Origin: Marinoscillum sp965229915
GTDB taxonomy: Bacteria; Bacteroidota; Bacteroidia; Cytophagales; Cyclobacteriaceae
Direction: 5' to 3'
Assembly (NCBI RefSeq): GCF_965229915.1
Contig: NZ_CBDDJZ010000001.1
Span: 3,348,001-3,412,000 of the forward strand
DNA: 64,000 nt
Shown: piece by piece, positions 1-11,400 of the stretch
Position numbering within the stretch: position 1 is the stretch's first letter
Layout: each line of letters begins with the position of its first letter
The notes under the pieces: generated by a model
Databases searched by the model: none
What the model saw: only the letters and a program-made list of their open reading frames with translations
Told to the model about the DNA's origin: nothing
Translations under genes and position numbers: made by a program

Positions 1-1
1 G

Positions 2-73
2 GAGATGAATGGTTTGAAATCTACTGAGCTAAAAACAGGCCAGCGAATACAGCTTTACATTCGGGGTAACTAG
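2..73 (+). CDS. C-terminal end of a LysM-domain protein (partial)
   Basis: The window opens inside a plus-strand reading frame that ends with TAG at 71-73. The 23 visible residues contain NGL-KS-x-LKTGQRIQLYI, which resembles the last part of a LysM peptidoglycan-binding repeat (typically NGL...LKVGQKLKI). In Bacteroidetes such a C-terminal LysM often ends a lytic transglycosylase or amidase, but nothing here identifies the catalytic part. It converges with the PorP/SprF gene, leaving only 6 bases between the two stop codons. Only the tail is visible, so the family call rests on a short match. Confidence 0.55.
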   Translation, partial: EMNGLKSTELKTGQRIQLYIRGN

Positions 74-79
74 TGAATG

Positions 80-1123
80 CTAGAAGAGTGGATTAGAAAT
101 TTTTCTAACTCGCGATTCTTTTCTCAGGACGTACTGCAGCGATAGCTCAAAGGTATTTCTGGAATAGTCGACTTCATAGTCGTAAAACAGATTGCTGTTC
201 AGGTCATAGCTAGCCTTGACACTTAGTGAGTTGTAGTTGATTCCGGCCAGGAAGATAAACGAATCTCTCAATCTGTACCACGCACCTCCTACCAGTTTGA
301 TGTCTTGTCCCGTACCGAAAGTATTCTCATGAAAGCTATACCAGGTGTAAATTCCTCCATCTGCTGTGAAGTTTTGTGATTGATACTGTACAAGGATGTT
401 GGGAAGGATGTTGAATTTCCGCACCTTAAACTCAAAACCACCGTGATACTTGAATAGCATTGGAGCTTGTGCCTTTCCATCTTTTACAAACGTCTTATCA
501 GGTCTATTGAGGTTGGTAATGGCAAATCCTGAGAACGCACTATAGTTGTACAAAGTGAAGTTGCGCTGACGGTTGTAATAGTACATAATTCCAGCATTCA
601 CGATGGGATGATTGGTTTCATCATCAAACTCGCTGGTAGGAGTAGTGATGGAGTCATCGTAACCATAATAGGGATTATAGCTACTTCCCCAGCGCAAGTC
701 ACTAAAATTAACTCGATAGTTTTCATATCCAAACTGCACGCCAAGAGCAATTACCTCAGTACTCAATCGTCCGATGGAGAAGTTATGTCCATAATTGAGG
801 AATATGCCTGAGATCTTGAAAATACCTTCATACCCAGATTGGTTGTTATAGGCCATTATCCCAACACCACCTCTGGGGAGATTTTCTGCTTCATTCATAA
901 GCACAGGAAGAGACATGCTGATTTGGCTGGTTTCATTGTAGATGATCCCATTGTCCAGTGGTCGACGATAGTTCACGAATAGCGACGGTTCCACATAAAT
1001 AGCCGAAAATGCCGGATTCAGATAAAGTGATGACGAAAAGAACTGCGAAAACTGCAGTTCCTGCCCAAAGCTTTGAAGAGCTCCGACTATTGCAATTAGC
1101 GATATGATTCTTTTCAACTTCAT
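80..1123 (-). CDS. PorP/SprF family type IX secretion outer-membrane protein
   Basis: 347 residues with an N-terminal signal peptide (hydrophobic IISLIAIVGALQSFG, probable cleavage before QELQF). The mature start has the PorP/SprF hallmark QFSQFF...LYLNPAF (about residues 24-39), followed by alternating aromatic/hydrophobic strands typical of an outer-membrane beta-barrel. In Flavobacterium johnsoniae, SprF is needed to export the giant adhesin SprB through the type IX secretion system and is encoded next to it. Here the gene is last in a three-gene operon. Its ATG overlaps the stop of the type-B sorting-domain gene (ATGA, 1120-1123), so the products are probably coupled in translation. The inferred role is partner-specific delivery or anchoring of the upstream surface proteins. 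The family call is strong; the exact partner is inferred. Confidence 0.9.
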   Translation of the reverse strand: MKLKRIISLIAIVGALQSFGQELQFSQFFSSSLYLNPAFSAIYVEPSLFVNYRRPLDNGIIYNETSQISMSLPVLMNEAENLPRGGVGIMAYNNQSGYEGIFKISGIFLNYGHNFSIGRLSTEVIALGVQFGYENYRVNFSDLRWGSSYNPYYGYDDSITTPTSEFDDETNHPIVNAGIMYYYNRQRNFTLYNYSAFSGFAITNLNRPDKTFVKDGKAQAPMLFKYHGGFEFKVRKFNILPNILVQYQSQNFTADGGIYTWYSFHENTFGTGQDIKLVGGAWYRLRDSFIFLAGINYNSLSVKASYDLNSNLFYDYEVDYSRNTFELSLQYVLRKESRVRKISNPLF

Positions 1124-2415
1124 CTTTTTAATAAAATAGAGCCGGAGTATTCACGAATGATTTCAGGTTCGTATTGATAGGCATATTGCACAAACACGTA
1201 AAACACACCTGTTTCTTCTTCCTTGCCAGCTTTATTAATTCCATTCCAGCCTATCTGATTGGCTTCTTCAAACGTGTCAGCTTCATAGACCAGAATACTA
1301 AAGCGATTGTAAATCTTAATTTGAAAAGGACTATTGGCAATCAACTCCCCAAACACCCTATAGGATTGGTTCCTCTCGTCAGAAGCGCCTGGCGCGAATA
1401 CGTTGGGGAAATAAATTTCTCCTTTGGGATCGATAGTCGGAGCAAGGCCTACCCCAAAGTATTTGGATTGACCAGACTCCTGCATGGCAATGGATTCACT
1501 ACTGGAAATGATACCAAAAGTGATAGAATCAGTATCAAAGATGGATTCGATACCAAGTGAATGATAAACCCCCTGTATGGAATCAGCCACCGCAATCACC
1601 GGCGAATCATATTTCCTTCTAATGTTATTCTCATTATTGAACTGTTCCAGATCTTCTGCGGTGAAATCGATTTGCATGATGGCATGGTCTACAGCACCTT
1701 GGTTTAGCTGCACCTTCCATCTATTTTGATCAGATACACCTACCAAATCTTCCCCTGGAGCTCCTGTTGCTGGTTCGTGAATCATACTTACTTCCAGCTC
1801 GGTAGACCTACCGGTTCCTTGCATTTCCAGAAATGAGAAAGTGCCATAATAGCCACCATCGCCCACAGGAAAAATTCTGTAGCCAGTTCCGCGTGAGACA
1901 ATTGCTCCATCGAAATAGGATTCGGACCCTGATGCATGGTTTATTTCTGCACTACTTTCTACAATCAATCTCGAGCCGTCGCTTACCGATAGTACTCCTT
2001 CCTCAAAATTCAACTCATCTGTTATTTTGATCGAATCAGCTGACAACTGGACATTGCCAAGTTTGCTAATAGTAAGCTTGGAAATGGGTAAGTACGTATT
2101 GGCAAATTGCTGAAATTCGCTTCCAGAAAAGATCAATTCCCCTTCTGTAGTGTTGAAGGTCCCTGCGTTCACCCAGTTTTTGAATAATTCGAGCGATCCA
2201 TTATTGATAAAGAAACCCAGATTAGTGATGTTGCCTAAGGCCACAAAACTCCCCTCACTATTGACGTCCACACGGCCTTCATTATACAGATTGGTTCCCG
2301 AAGTGACAATAGCATTTGGCGCAATGGTCATCTCTGCATTGGATTGCAGGTACATATCCTGAGCCATTGCAACAGATGTAGACAAAAGGGACGCTATGAC
2401 AAGACTCCTTTTCAT
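1120..2415 (-). CDS. Secreted protein with gliding-motility-type (type B) T9SS C-terminal sorting domain
   Basis: 431 residues. A signal peptide (MKRSLVIASLLSTSVAMA) is followed by a beta-rich region of short repeated strands (about residues 20-150, with many N/G turns such as NLYNEG, NLGFFINNG). A middle domain contains GSESYFDGAIVSRG and RIFPVGDGG, seen in many Bacteroidetes secreted proteins. The last ~95 residues fit the CHU_C/gliding-motility-associated C-terminal domain: IYFPNVFAPG, then FQIKIYNRFSILVYEAD, then GWNGINKAG and a final SGSILLKR. This is the type-B T9SS signal, which normally works with a neighbouring PorP/SprF protein. Its ATG shares a base with the TAA stop of the giant gene (TAATG) and its TGA overlaps the PorP/SprF start, so all three are tightly co-translated. 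It may be the exported tip or anchor of the giant protein; that is inference. Confidence 0.87.
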   Translation of the reverse strand: MKRSLVIASLLSTSVAMAQDMYLQSNAEMTIAPNAIVTSGTNLYNEGRVDVNSEGSFVALGNITNLGFFINNGSLELFKNWVNAGTFNTTEGELIFSGSEFQQFANTYLPISKLTISKLGNVQLSADSIKITDELNFEEGVLSVSDGSRLIVESSAEINHASGSESYFDGAIVSRGTGYRIFPVGDGGYYGTFSFLEMQGTGRSTELEVSMIHEPATGAPGEDLVGVSDQNRWKVQLNQGAVDHAIMQIDFTAEDLEQFNNENNIRRKYDSPVIAVADSIQGVYHSLGIESIFDTDSITFGIISSSESIAMQESGQSKYFGVGLAPTIDPKGEIYFPNVFAPGASDERNQSYRVFGELIANSPFQIKIYNRFSILVYEADTFEEANQIGWNGINKAGKEEETGVFYVFVQYAYQYEPEIIREYSGSILLKR

Positions 2416-5400
2416 TAATTGATTGATCTGTTTAGTTCTACCCAGTCACCTAAGGCATTATTCCACATGAGAGTGATTGTCGAGCCTATTTCACCGAATG
2501 TCGGAGCCCAATCTCCGTTGAGTCTTGTATTGACATTGTCAGATAAAACCAGACAAGGATCACCTCCTGAATTTTGACCACTCACAAATACGATTATGAG
2601 CATCTGTCCATCATTTACTCCATCCGTTAATGTGAAGCCTGTGCTTGACCCAGCATCAGCATCGGTGATATTGATTAAGGTTCTTGAGCCTACGGTCACC
2701 GAATTGCTAGCAGCTGTTAGTGACTCGGTATTTGGTGTAATGGTCACAGATGCCATCGTTTTGTTAGAAAGCGTCTGAGTCGCATTGTCCACAACCATCA
2801 CACCATTGTTACCCGCCAAATCCGGCATTGCAATGGTAGACGATCCATTGGTAGGTGTGCCTGGGTCAAGGACCACTACATCTCCACCCATTCCAGCTGA
2901 ACCTTCAAAAGTGATACTACCAACTATTTCTCCATTCATGACTATATCATCAGTAGAATCATCTCCAAGGTTAATTGGACCTGTAACGTTCAAGAAATCT
3001 GCAACCTCTAAAGTATCAGCCGTGATTATGCGAGCATCAATACTATCTGCATCAAGTGTATTGATGTTATTGATGGAGTTTGCATTTGCATCTTGATCAT
3101 TTGATAAAATATCAGTTAAGGTCAGTGATTCAAAATCTGTACGGATGGCTGAAGCAGAATCAAGCAGCGCACTTCTCACATTAGCAGTTGAATCATTAAT
3201 AGCAGAGATCAGATCAGCTCTCACATTGGTAGCTGTATCACCCAAAGAACTACGTATCGCAATGACCGAATCAGCAAGTGACAACCTGACCACATCAGCG
3301 GTATCGGAGATGGCATTGTAGAGATCCCCTTCGATGTTACCTAAGTCGGTTCGGATGGCCGAAGCAGAATCTAACAAAGCACTTCTGACATTAGCAGTAG
3401 AATCATTGATCGCAGAGATCAGGTCTGTTCTAATGGAAGCTGCTGTATCAAGTACTACCTGATCGTAATGTGTTCTGATGTCAGAAGCGGAATCCACCAA
3501 AGCCGAACGAACTGCAATGACCGAATCCGCCAGTGACAACCTGACCACATCAGCGGTATCGGAGATAGCATTGTAGAGATCCCCTTCGATGTTACCTAAG
3601 TCGGTACGGATGGCCGAAGCAGAATCGAGCAGCGCATCGCGAACGTTGGCAGTAGAATCATTGATCGCAGAGATCAGGTCTGTTCTAATAGAAGCAGCTG
3701 TATCAAGTACTACCTGATCGTAATGAGTTCTGATATCCGAGGCAGTGTCCACCAAAGCCGAACGAACTGCAATGACCGAATCGGCCAGCGACAACCTGAC
3801 CACATCAGCGGTATCGGAGATGGCATTGTAGAGATCCCCTTCGATGTTACCTAAGTCGGTTCGGATGGCCGAAGCAGAATCTAACAAAGCACTTCTGACA
3901 TTAGCAGTAGAATCATTGATCGCAGAGATCAGGTCTGTTCTAATGGAAGCTGCTGTATCAAGTACTACCTGATCGTAATGTGTTCTGATGTCAGAAGCGG
4001 AATCCACCAAAGCCGAACGAACTGCAATGACCGAATCCGCCAGTGACAACCTGACCACATCAGCGGTATCGGAGATAGCATTGTAAAGATCCCCTTCGAT
4101 GTTACCTAAGTCGGTACGGATGGCCGAAGCAGAATCGAGCAGCGCATCGCGAACGTTGGCAGTAGAATCATTGATCGCAGAGATCAGGTCTGTTCTAATA
4201 GAAGCAGCTGTATCAAGTACTACCTGATCGTAATGAGTTCTGATATCCGAGGCAGTGTCCACCAAAGCCGAACGAACTGCAATGACCGAATCGGCCAGCG
4301 ACAACCTGACCACATCAGCGGTATCGGAGATGGCATTGTAGAGATCCCCTTCGATGTTACCTAAGTCGGTACGGATGGCCGAAGCAGAATCGAGCAGCGC
4401 ATCGCGAACGTTGGCAGTAGAATCATTGATCGCAGAGATCAGGTCTGTTCTAATAGAAGCAGCTGTATCAAGTACTACCTGATCGTAATGAGTTCTGATA
4501 TCCGAGGCAGTGTCCACCAAAGCCGAACGAACTGCAATGACCGAATCGGCCAGCGACAACCTGACCACATCAGCGGTATCGGAGATGGCATTGTAGAGAT
4601 CCCCTTCGATGTTACCTAAGTCGGTACGGATGGCCGAAGCAGAATCGAGCAGCGCATCGCGAACGTTGGCAGTAGAATCATTGATCGCAGAGATCAGGTC
4701 TGTTCTAATAGAAGCAGCTGTATCAAGTACTACCTGATCGTAATGAGTTCTGATATCCGAGGCAGTGTCCACCAAAGCCGAACGAACTGCAATGACCGAA
4801 TCGGCCAGCGACAACCTGACCACATCAGCGGTATCGGAGATGGCATTGTAGAGATCCCCTTCGATGTTACCTAAGTCGGTACGGATGGCCGAAGCAGAAT
4901 CGAGCAGCGCATCGCGAACGTTGGCAGTAGAATCATTGATCGCAGAGATCAGGTCTGTTCTAATGGAAGCTGCTGTATCAAGTACTACCTGATCGTAATG
5001 TGTTCTGATGTCAGAAGCGGAATCCACCAAAGCCGAACGAACTGCAATGACCGAATCCGCCAGTGACAACCTGACCACATCAGCGGTATCGGAGATAGCA
5101 TTGTAAAGATCCCCTTCGATGTTACCTAAGTCGGTACGGATGGCCGAAGCAGAATCGAGCAGCGCATCGCGAACGTTGGCAGTAGAATCATTGATCGCAG
5201 AGATCAGGTCTGTTCTAATAGAAGCAGCTGTATCAAGTACTACCTGATCGTAATGAGTTCTGATATCCGAGGCAGTGTCCACCAAAGCCGAACGAACTGC
5301 AATGACCGAATCGGCCAGCGACAACCTGACCACATCAGCGGTATCGGAGATGGCATTGTAGAGATCCCCTTCGATGTTACCTAAGTCGGTACGGATGGCC

Positions 5401-8400
5401 GAAGCAGAATCGAGCAGCGCATCGCGAACGTTGGCAGTAGAATCATTGATCGCAGAGATCAGGTCTGTTCTAATAGAAGCAGCTGTATCAAGTACTACCT
5501 GATCGTAATGAGTTCTGATATCCGAGGCAGTGTCCACCAAAGCCGAACGAACTGCAATGACCGAATCGGCCAGCGACAACCTGACCACATCAGCGGTATC
5601 GGAGATGGCATTGTAGAGATCCCCTTCGATGTTACCTAAGTCGGTACGGATGGCCGAAGCAGAATCGAGCAGCGCATCGCGAACGTTGGCAGTAGAATCA
5701 TTGATCGCAGAGATCAGGTCTGTTCTAATAGAAGCAGCTGTATCAAGTACTACCTGATCGTAATGAGTTCTGATATCCGAGGCAGTGTCCACCAAAGCCG
5801 AACGAACTGCAATGACCGAATCGGCCAGCGACAACCTGACCACATCAGCGGTATCGGAGATGGCATTGTAGAGATCCCATTCGATGTTACCTAAGTCGGT
5901 ACGGATGGCCGAAGCAGAATCGAGCAGCGCATCGCGAACGTTGGCAGTAGAATCATTGATCGCAGAGATCAGGTCTGTTCTAATGGAAGCTGCTGTATCA
6001 AGTACTACCTGATCGTAATGTGTTCTGATGTCAGAAGCGGAATCCACCAAAGCCGAACGAACTGCAATGACCGAATCCGCCAGTGACAACCTGACCACAT
6101 CAGCGGTATCGGAGATAGCATTGTAAAGATCCCCTTCGATGTTACCTAAGTCGGTACGGATGGCCGAAGCAGAATCGAGCAGCGCATCGCGAACGTTGGC
6201 AGTAGAATCATTGATCGCAGAGATCAGGTCTGTTCTAATAGAAGCAGCTGTATCAAGTACTACCTGATCGTAATGAGTTCTGATATCCGAGGCAGTGTCC
6301 ACCAAAGCCGAACGAACTGCAATGACCGAATCGGCCAGCGACAACCTGACCACATCAGCGGTATCGGAGATGGCATTGTAGAGATCCCCTTCGATGTTAC
6401 CTAAGTCGGTACGGATGGCCGAAGCAGAATCTAACAAAGCACTTCTGACATTAGCAGTAGAATCATTAATCGCAGAGATCAGATCAGCTCTTACATTGGT
6501 AGCTGTATCACCCAAAGAACTACGTATCGCAATCACCGAATCGGCCAGCGACAACCTGACCACATCAGCGGTATCGGAGATAGCGTTGTAGAGATCCCCT
6601 TCGATGTTACCTAAGTCGGTACGGATGGCCGAAGCAGAATCAAGCAAGGCATCTCGAACGTTGGCAGTTGAGTCGTTGATCGCAGAGATCAGGTCTGTTC
6701 TAATAGAAGCAGCTGTATCAAGTACTACCTGATCGTAATGAGTTCTGATATCCGAGGCAGTGTCCACCAAAGCCGAACGAACTGCAATGACCGAATCAGC
6801 CAGTGACAACCTGACCACATCAGCGGTATCGGAGATAGCGTTGTAGAGATTCCCTTCGATGTTACCTAAGTCGGTACGGATGGCCGAAGCAGAGTCTAAC
6901 AAAGCACTTCTGACATTAGCAGTAGAATCATTGATCGCAGAGATCAGGTCTGTTCTAATGGAAGCTGCTGTATCAAGTACTACCTGATCGTAATGTGTTC
7001 TGATGTCAGAAGCGGAATCCACCAAAGCCGAACGAACTGCAATGACCGAATCGGCCAGCGACAACCTGACCACATCAGCGGTATCGGAGATGGCATTGTA
7101 GAGATCCCCTTCGATGTTACCTAAGTCGGTACGGATGGCCGAAGCAGAATCAAGCAAGGCATCTCGAACGTTGGCAGTTGAGTCGTTGATCGCAGAAATC
7201 AGGTCTGTTCTAATGGAAGCTGCCGTGTCTAGTACTACCTGATCGTAATGTGTTCTGATGTCAGAAGCGGAATCTACCAAAGCCGAACGAACTGCAATCA
7301 CCGAATCAGCAAGCGACAACCTGACCACATCAGCGGTATCGGAGATGGCATTGTAGAGATCCCCTTCGATGTTACCTAAGTCGGTTCGGATGGCCGAAGC
7401 AGAATCTAACAAAGCACTTCTGACATTAGCAGTAGAATCATTAATCGCAGAGATCAGATCAGCTCTTACATTGGTAGCTGTATCACCCAAAGAACTACGT
7501 ATCGCAATCACCGAATCGGCCAGCGACAACCTGACCACATCAGCGGTATCGGAGATAGCGTTGTAGAGATCCCCTTCGATGTTACCTAAGTCGGTACGGA
7601 TGGCCGAAGCAGAATCAAGCAAGGCATCTCGAACGTTGGCAGTTGAGTCGTTGATCGCAGAGATCAGGTCTGTTCTAATGGAAGCTGCTGTATCAAGTAC
7701 TACCTGATCGTAATGTGTTCTGATGTCAGAAGCGGAATCCACCAAAGCCGAACGAACTGCAATGACCGAATCGGCCAGCGACAACCTGACCACATCAGCG
7801 GTATCGGAGATGGCATTGTAGAGATCCCCTTCGATGTTACCTAAGTCGGTACGGATGGCCGAAGCAGAATCAAGCAAGGCATCTCGAACGTTGGCAGTTG
7901 AGTCGTTGATCGCAGAAATCAGGTCTGTTCTAATGGAAGCTGCCGTGTCTAGTACTACCTGATCGTAATGTGTTCTGATGTCAGAAGCGGAATCTACCAA
8001 AGCCGAACGAACTGCAATCACCGAATCAGCAAGCGACAACCTGACCACATCAGCGGTATCGGAGATGGCATTGTAGAGATCCCCTTCGATGTTACCTAAG
8101 TCGGTTCGGATGGCCGAAGCAGAATCTAACAAAGCACTTCTGACATTAGCAGTAGAATCATTAATCGCAGAGATCAGATCAGCTCTTACATTGGTAGCTG
8201 TATCACCCAAAGAACTACGTATCGCAATCACCGAATCGGCCAGCGACAACCTGACCACATCAGCGGTATCGGAGATAGCGTTGTAGAGATCCCCTTCGAT
8301 GTTACCTAAGTCGGTACGGATGGCCGAAGCAGAATCAAGCAAGGCATCTCGAACGTTGGCAGTTGAGTCGTTGATCGCAGAGATCAGGTCTGTTCTAATG

Positions 8401-11400
8401 GAAGCTGCTGTATCGAGTACTACCTGATCGTAATGTGTTCTGATGTCAGAAGCGGAATCTACCAAAGCCGAACGAACTGCAATGACCGAATCAGCCAGTG
8501 ACAACCTGACCACATCAGCGGTATCGGAGATGGCGTTGTAGAGATCCCCTTCGATGTTACCTAAATCGGTACGGATGGCCGAAGCAGAATCAAGCAGCGC
8601 ATCGCGAATGTTAGCAGTTGAGTCGTTGATCGCAGAAATCAGGTCTGTTCTAATGGAAGCTGCCGTGTCTAGCACTACCTGATCGTAATGAGTTCTGATA
8701 TCGGAAGCGGAATCTACTAGAGCACTTCTTACAGCAATGACCGAATCGGCCAGTGACAACCTGACCACATCAGCGGTATCGGAGATAGCGTTGTAGAGAT
8801 CCCCTTCGATGTTGCCTAAGTCGGTTCGGATGGCCGAAGCAGAATCTAACAAAGCACTTCTGACATTAGCAGTAGAATCATTAATCGCAGAGATCAGATC
8901 AGCTCTTACATTGGTAGCTGTATCACCCAAAGAACTACGTATCGCAATCACCGAATCGGCCAGCGACAACCTGACCACATCAGCGGTATCGGAGATGGCA
9001 TTGTAGAGATCCCCTTCGATGTTACCTAAGTCGGTACGGATGGCCGAAGCAGAGTCGAGCAGTGCATCTCGAACGTTGGCAGTCGAATCGTTGATCGCAG
9101 AAATCAGGTCTGTTCTAATGGAAGCTGCCGTGTCTAGTACTACCTGATTGTAATGAGTTCTGATGTCAGAAGCGGAATCTACCAAAGCCGAACGAACTGC
9201 AATGACCGAATCGGCCAGCGACAACCTGACCACATCAGCGGTATCGGAGATGGCATTGTAGAGATCCCCTTCGATGTTACCTAAGTCGGTACGGATGGCC
9301 GAAGCAGAATCAAGCAAGGCATCTCGAACGTTGGCAGTTGAGTCGTTGATCGCAGAAATCAGGTCTGTTCTAATGGAAGCTGCCGTGTCTAGTACTACCT
9401 GATCGTAATGTGTTCTGATGTCAGAAGCGGAATCTACCAAAGCCGAACGAACTGCAATCACCGAATCAGCAAGCGACAACCTGACCACATCAGCGGTATC
9501 GGAGATGGCATTGTAGAGATCCCCTTCGATGTTACCTAAGTCGGTTCGGATGGCCGAAGCAGAATCTAACAAAGCACTTCTGACATTAGCAGTAGAATCA
9601 TTAATCGCAGAGATCAAATCTGTTCTAATGGAAGCTGCCGTGTCTAGCACTACCTGATCGTAATGAGTTCTGATATCGGAAGCGGAATCCACCAAAGCCG
9701 AACGAACTGCAATGACCGAATCTCGAAGTGCATTATAGATTGCAGTTGAGTCTTGCGTCGATTCATCTGCTAAGAAATTTGTAATAGCTAAAGCAGTAGC
9801 TAGCTGGTTGTCTGTTGGGCTAACTGTTAGATCTGTTGATATTTCATTTACATTAGTCCCTGAACTTAATTGAATTGCACCTCCTACAGACAGATCACCA
9901 CCGGTAGAGATATCATCAGTTACGATGAGATCCGCACCGATTCGGGTATTGTTGGCTACAACAAGCGAATCTTCGATAGATACTCGTTGCGTGTTGATGG
10001 AATCGGAAACGATTGTTTCCTGCGCTGTTAGCACTCTTGTTCCGATCGAGTCAGCAGAGATGTCTTCGAGATCAAGATTACCAGTCAGGTTGATGTCACC
10101 ACCTACGGTTAGGTCTTCAGTGATGTTGGCTGCCCGAATGTTGATAGAGTCAGCTTGTACATCATCCCCAACATACAGATCGGTTCCAACAGCCAGTCCA
10201 TTAGCCGTACGAATGGAATCAGCGAGTACATCATCAGTTACGATGAGGTCAGCACCGATTCGGGTATTATTCGCAACGACCAGCGAATCAGTCACGTCAA
10301 CCCGAGCTACATTCAAGCTATCGGCCACCACATTTTCAGTAGCAGTGATGACACGAGTACCGATCGAGTCAGCAGAGATGTCTTCCAGGTCGAGGTTACC
10401 AGTGAGGTTGATGTCACCACCTACGGTCAGATCTTCAGCGATGTTAGCTGCTCTGATGTTGATGGAGTCAGCTTGTACATCATCCCCAACATACAGGTCT
10501 GTACCGACAGCAAGACCGTTCAAAGTTCTAAGAGAATCAGCCAGCACATCATCAGTTACGATGAGGTCAGCACCGATTCGGGTGTTGTTGGCTACAACCA
10601 GCGAATCTTCGATGGAAACTCGTTGTGCATTGATAGAATCGGAAACGACATTTTCAGTAGCAGTGATGACACGAGTGCCGATCGAGTCAGCAGAGATGTC
10701 TTCGAGATCAAGATTACCAGTCAGGTTGATGTTGCCAGCCACAGAAAGATCACCACCGACATTGACATCATTGGTTACTTCAAGAGAATCTCCGATAGCC
10801 ACTGCACCGGAAATGTTAGCTGCTCTGATGTTGATGGAGTCAGCTTGTACATCATCCCCAACATACAGGTCTGTACCGACAGCAAGACCGTTCAAAGTTC
10901 TAAGAGAATCAGCCAGCACATCATCAGTTACGATGAGGTCAGCACCGATTCGGGTATTATTCGCAACGACCAGCGAATCAGTCACGTCAACCCGAGCTAC
11001 ATTCAAGCTATCGGCCACCACATTTTCAGTAGCAGTGATGACACGAGTACCGATCGAGTCAGCAGAGATGTCTTCCAGATCGAGGTTACCAGTGAGGTTG
11101 ATGTCACCACCAACTGTCAAGTCTTCAGTGATGTTGGCAGCTCTGATGTTGATGGAGTCGGCTTGTAAATCATCCCCAACGTACAGGTCTGTACCAACAG
11201 CAAGACCGTTCAAAGTTCTAAGAGAATCAGCCAGCACATCATCAGTTACGATGAGGTCAGCACCGATTCGGGTGTTGTTGGCTACAACCAGCGAATCTTC
11301 GATGGAAACTCGTTGTGCATTGATAGAATCGGAAACGACATTTTCAGTAGCAGTGATGACACGAGTGCCGATCGAGTCAGCAGAGATGTCTTCGAGATCA

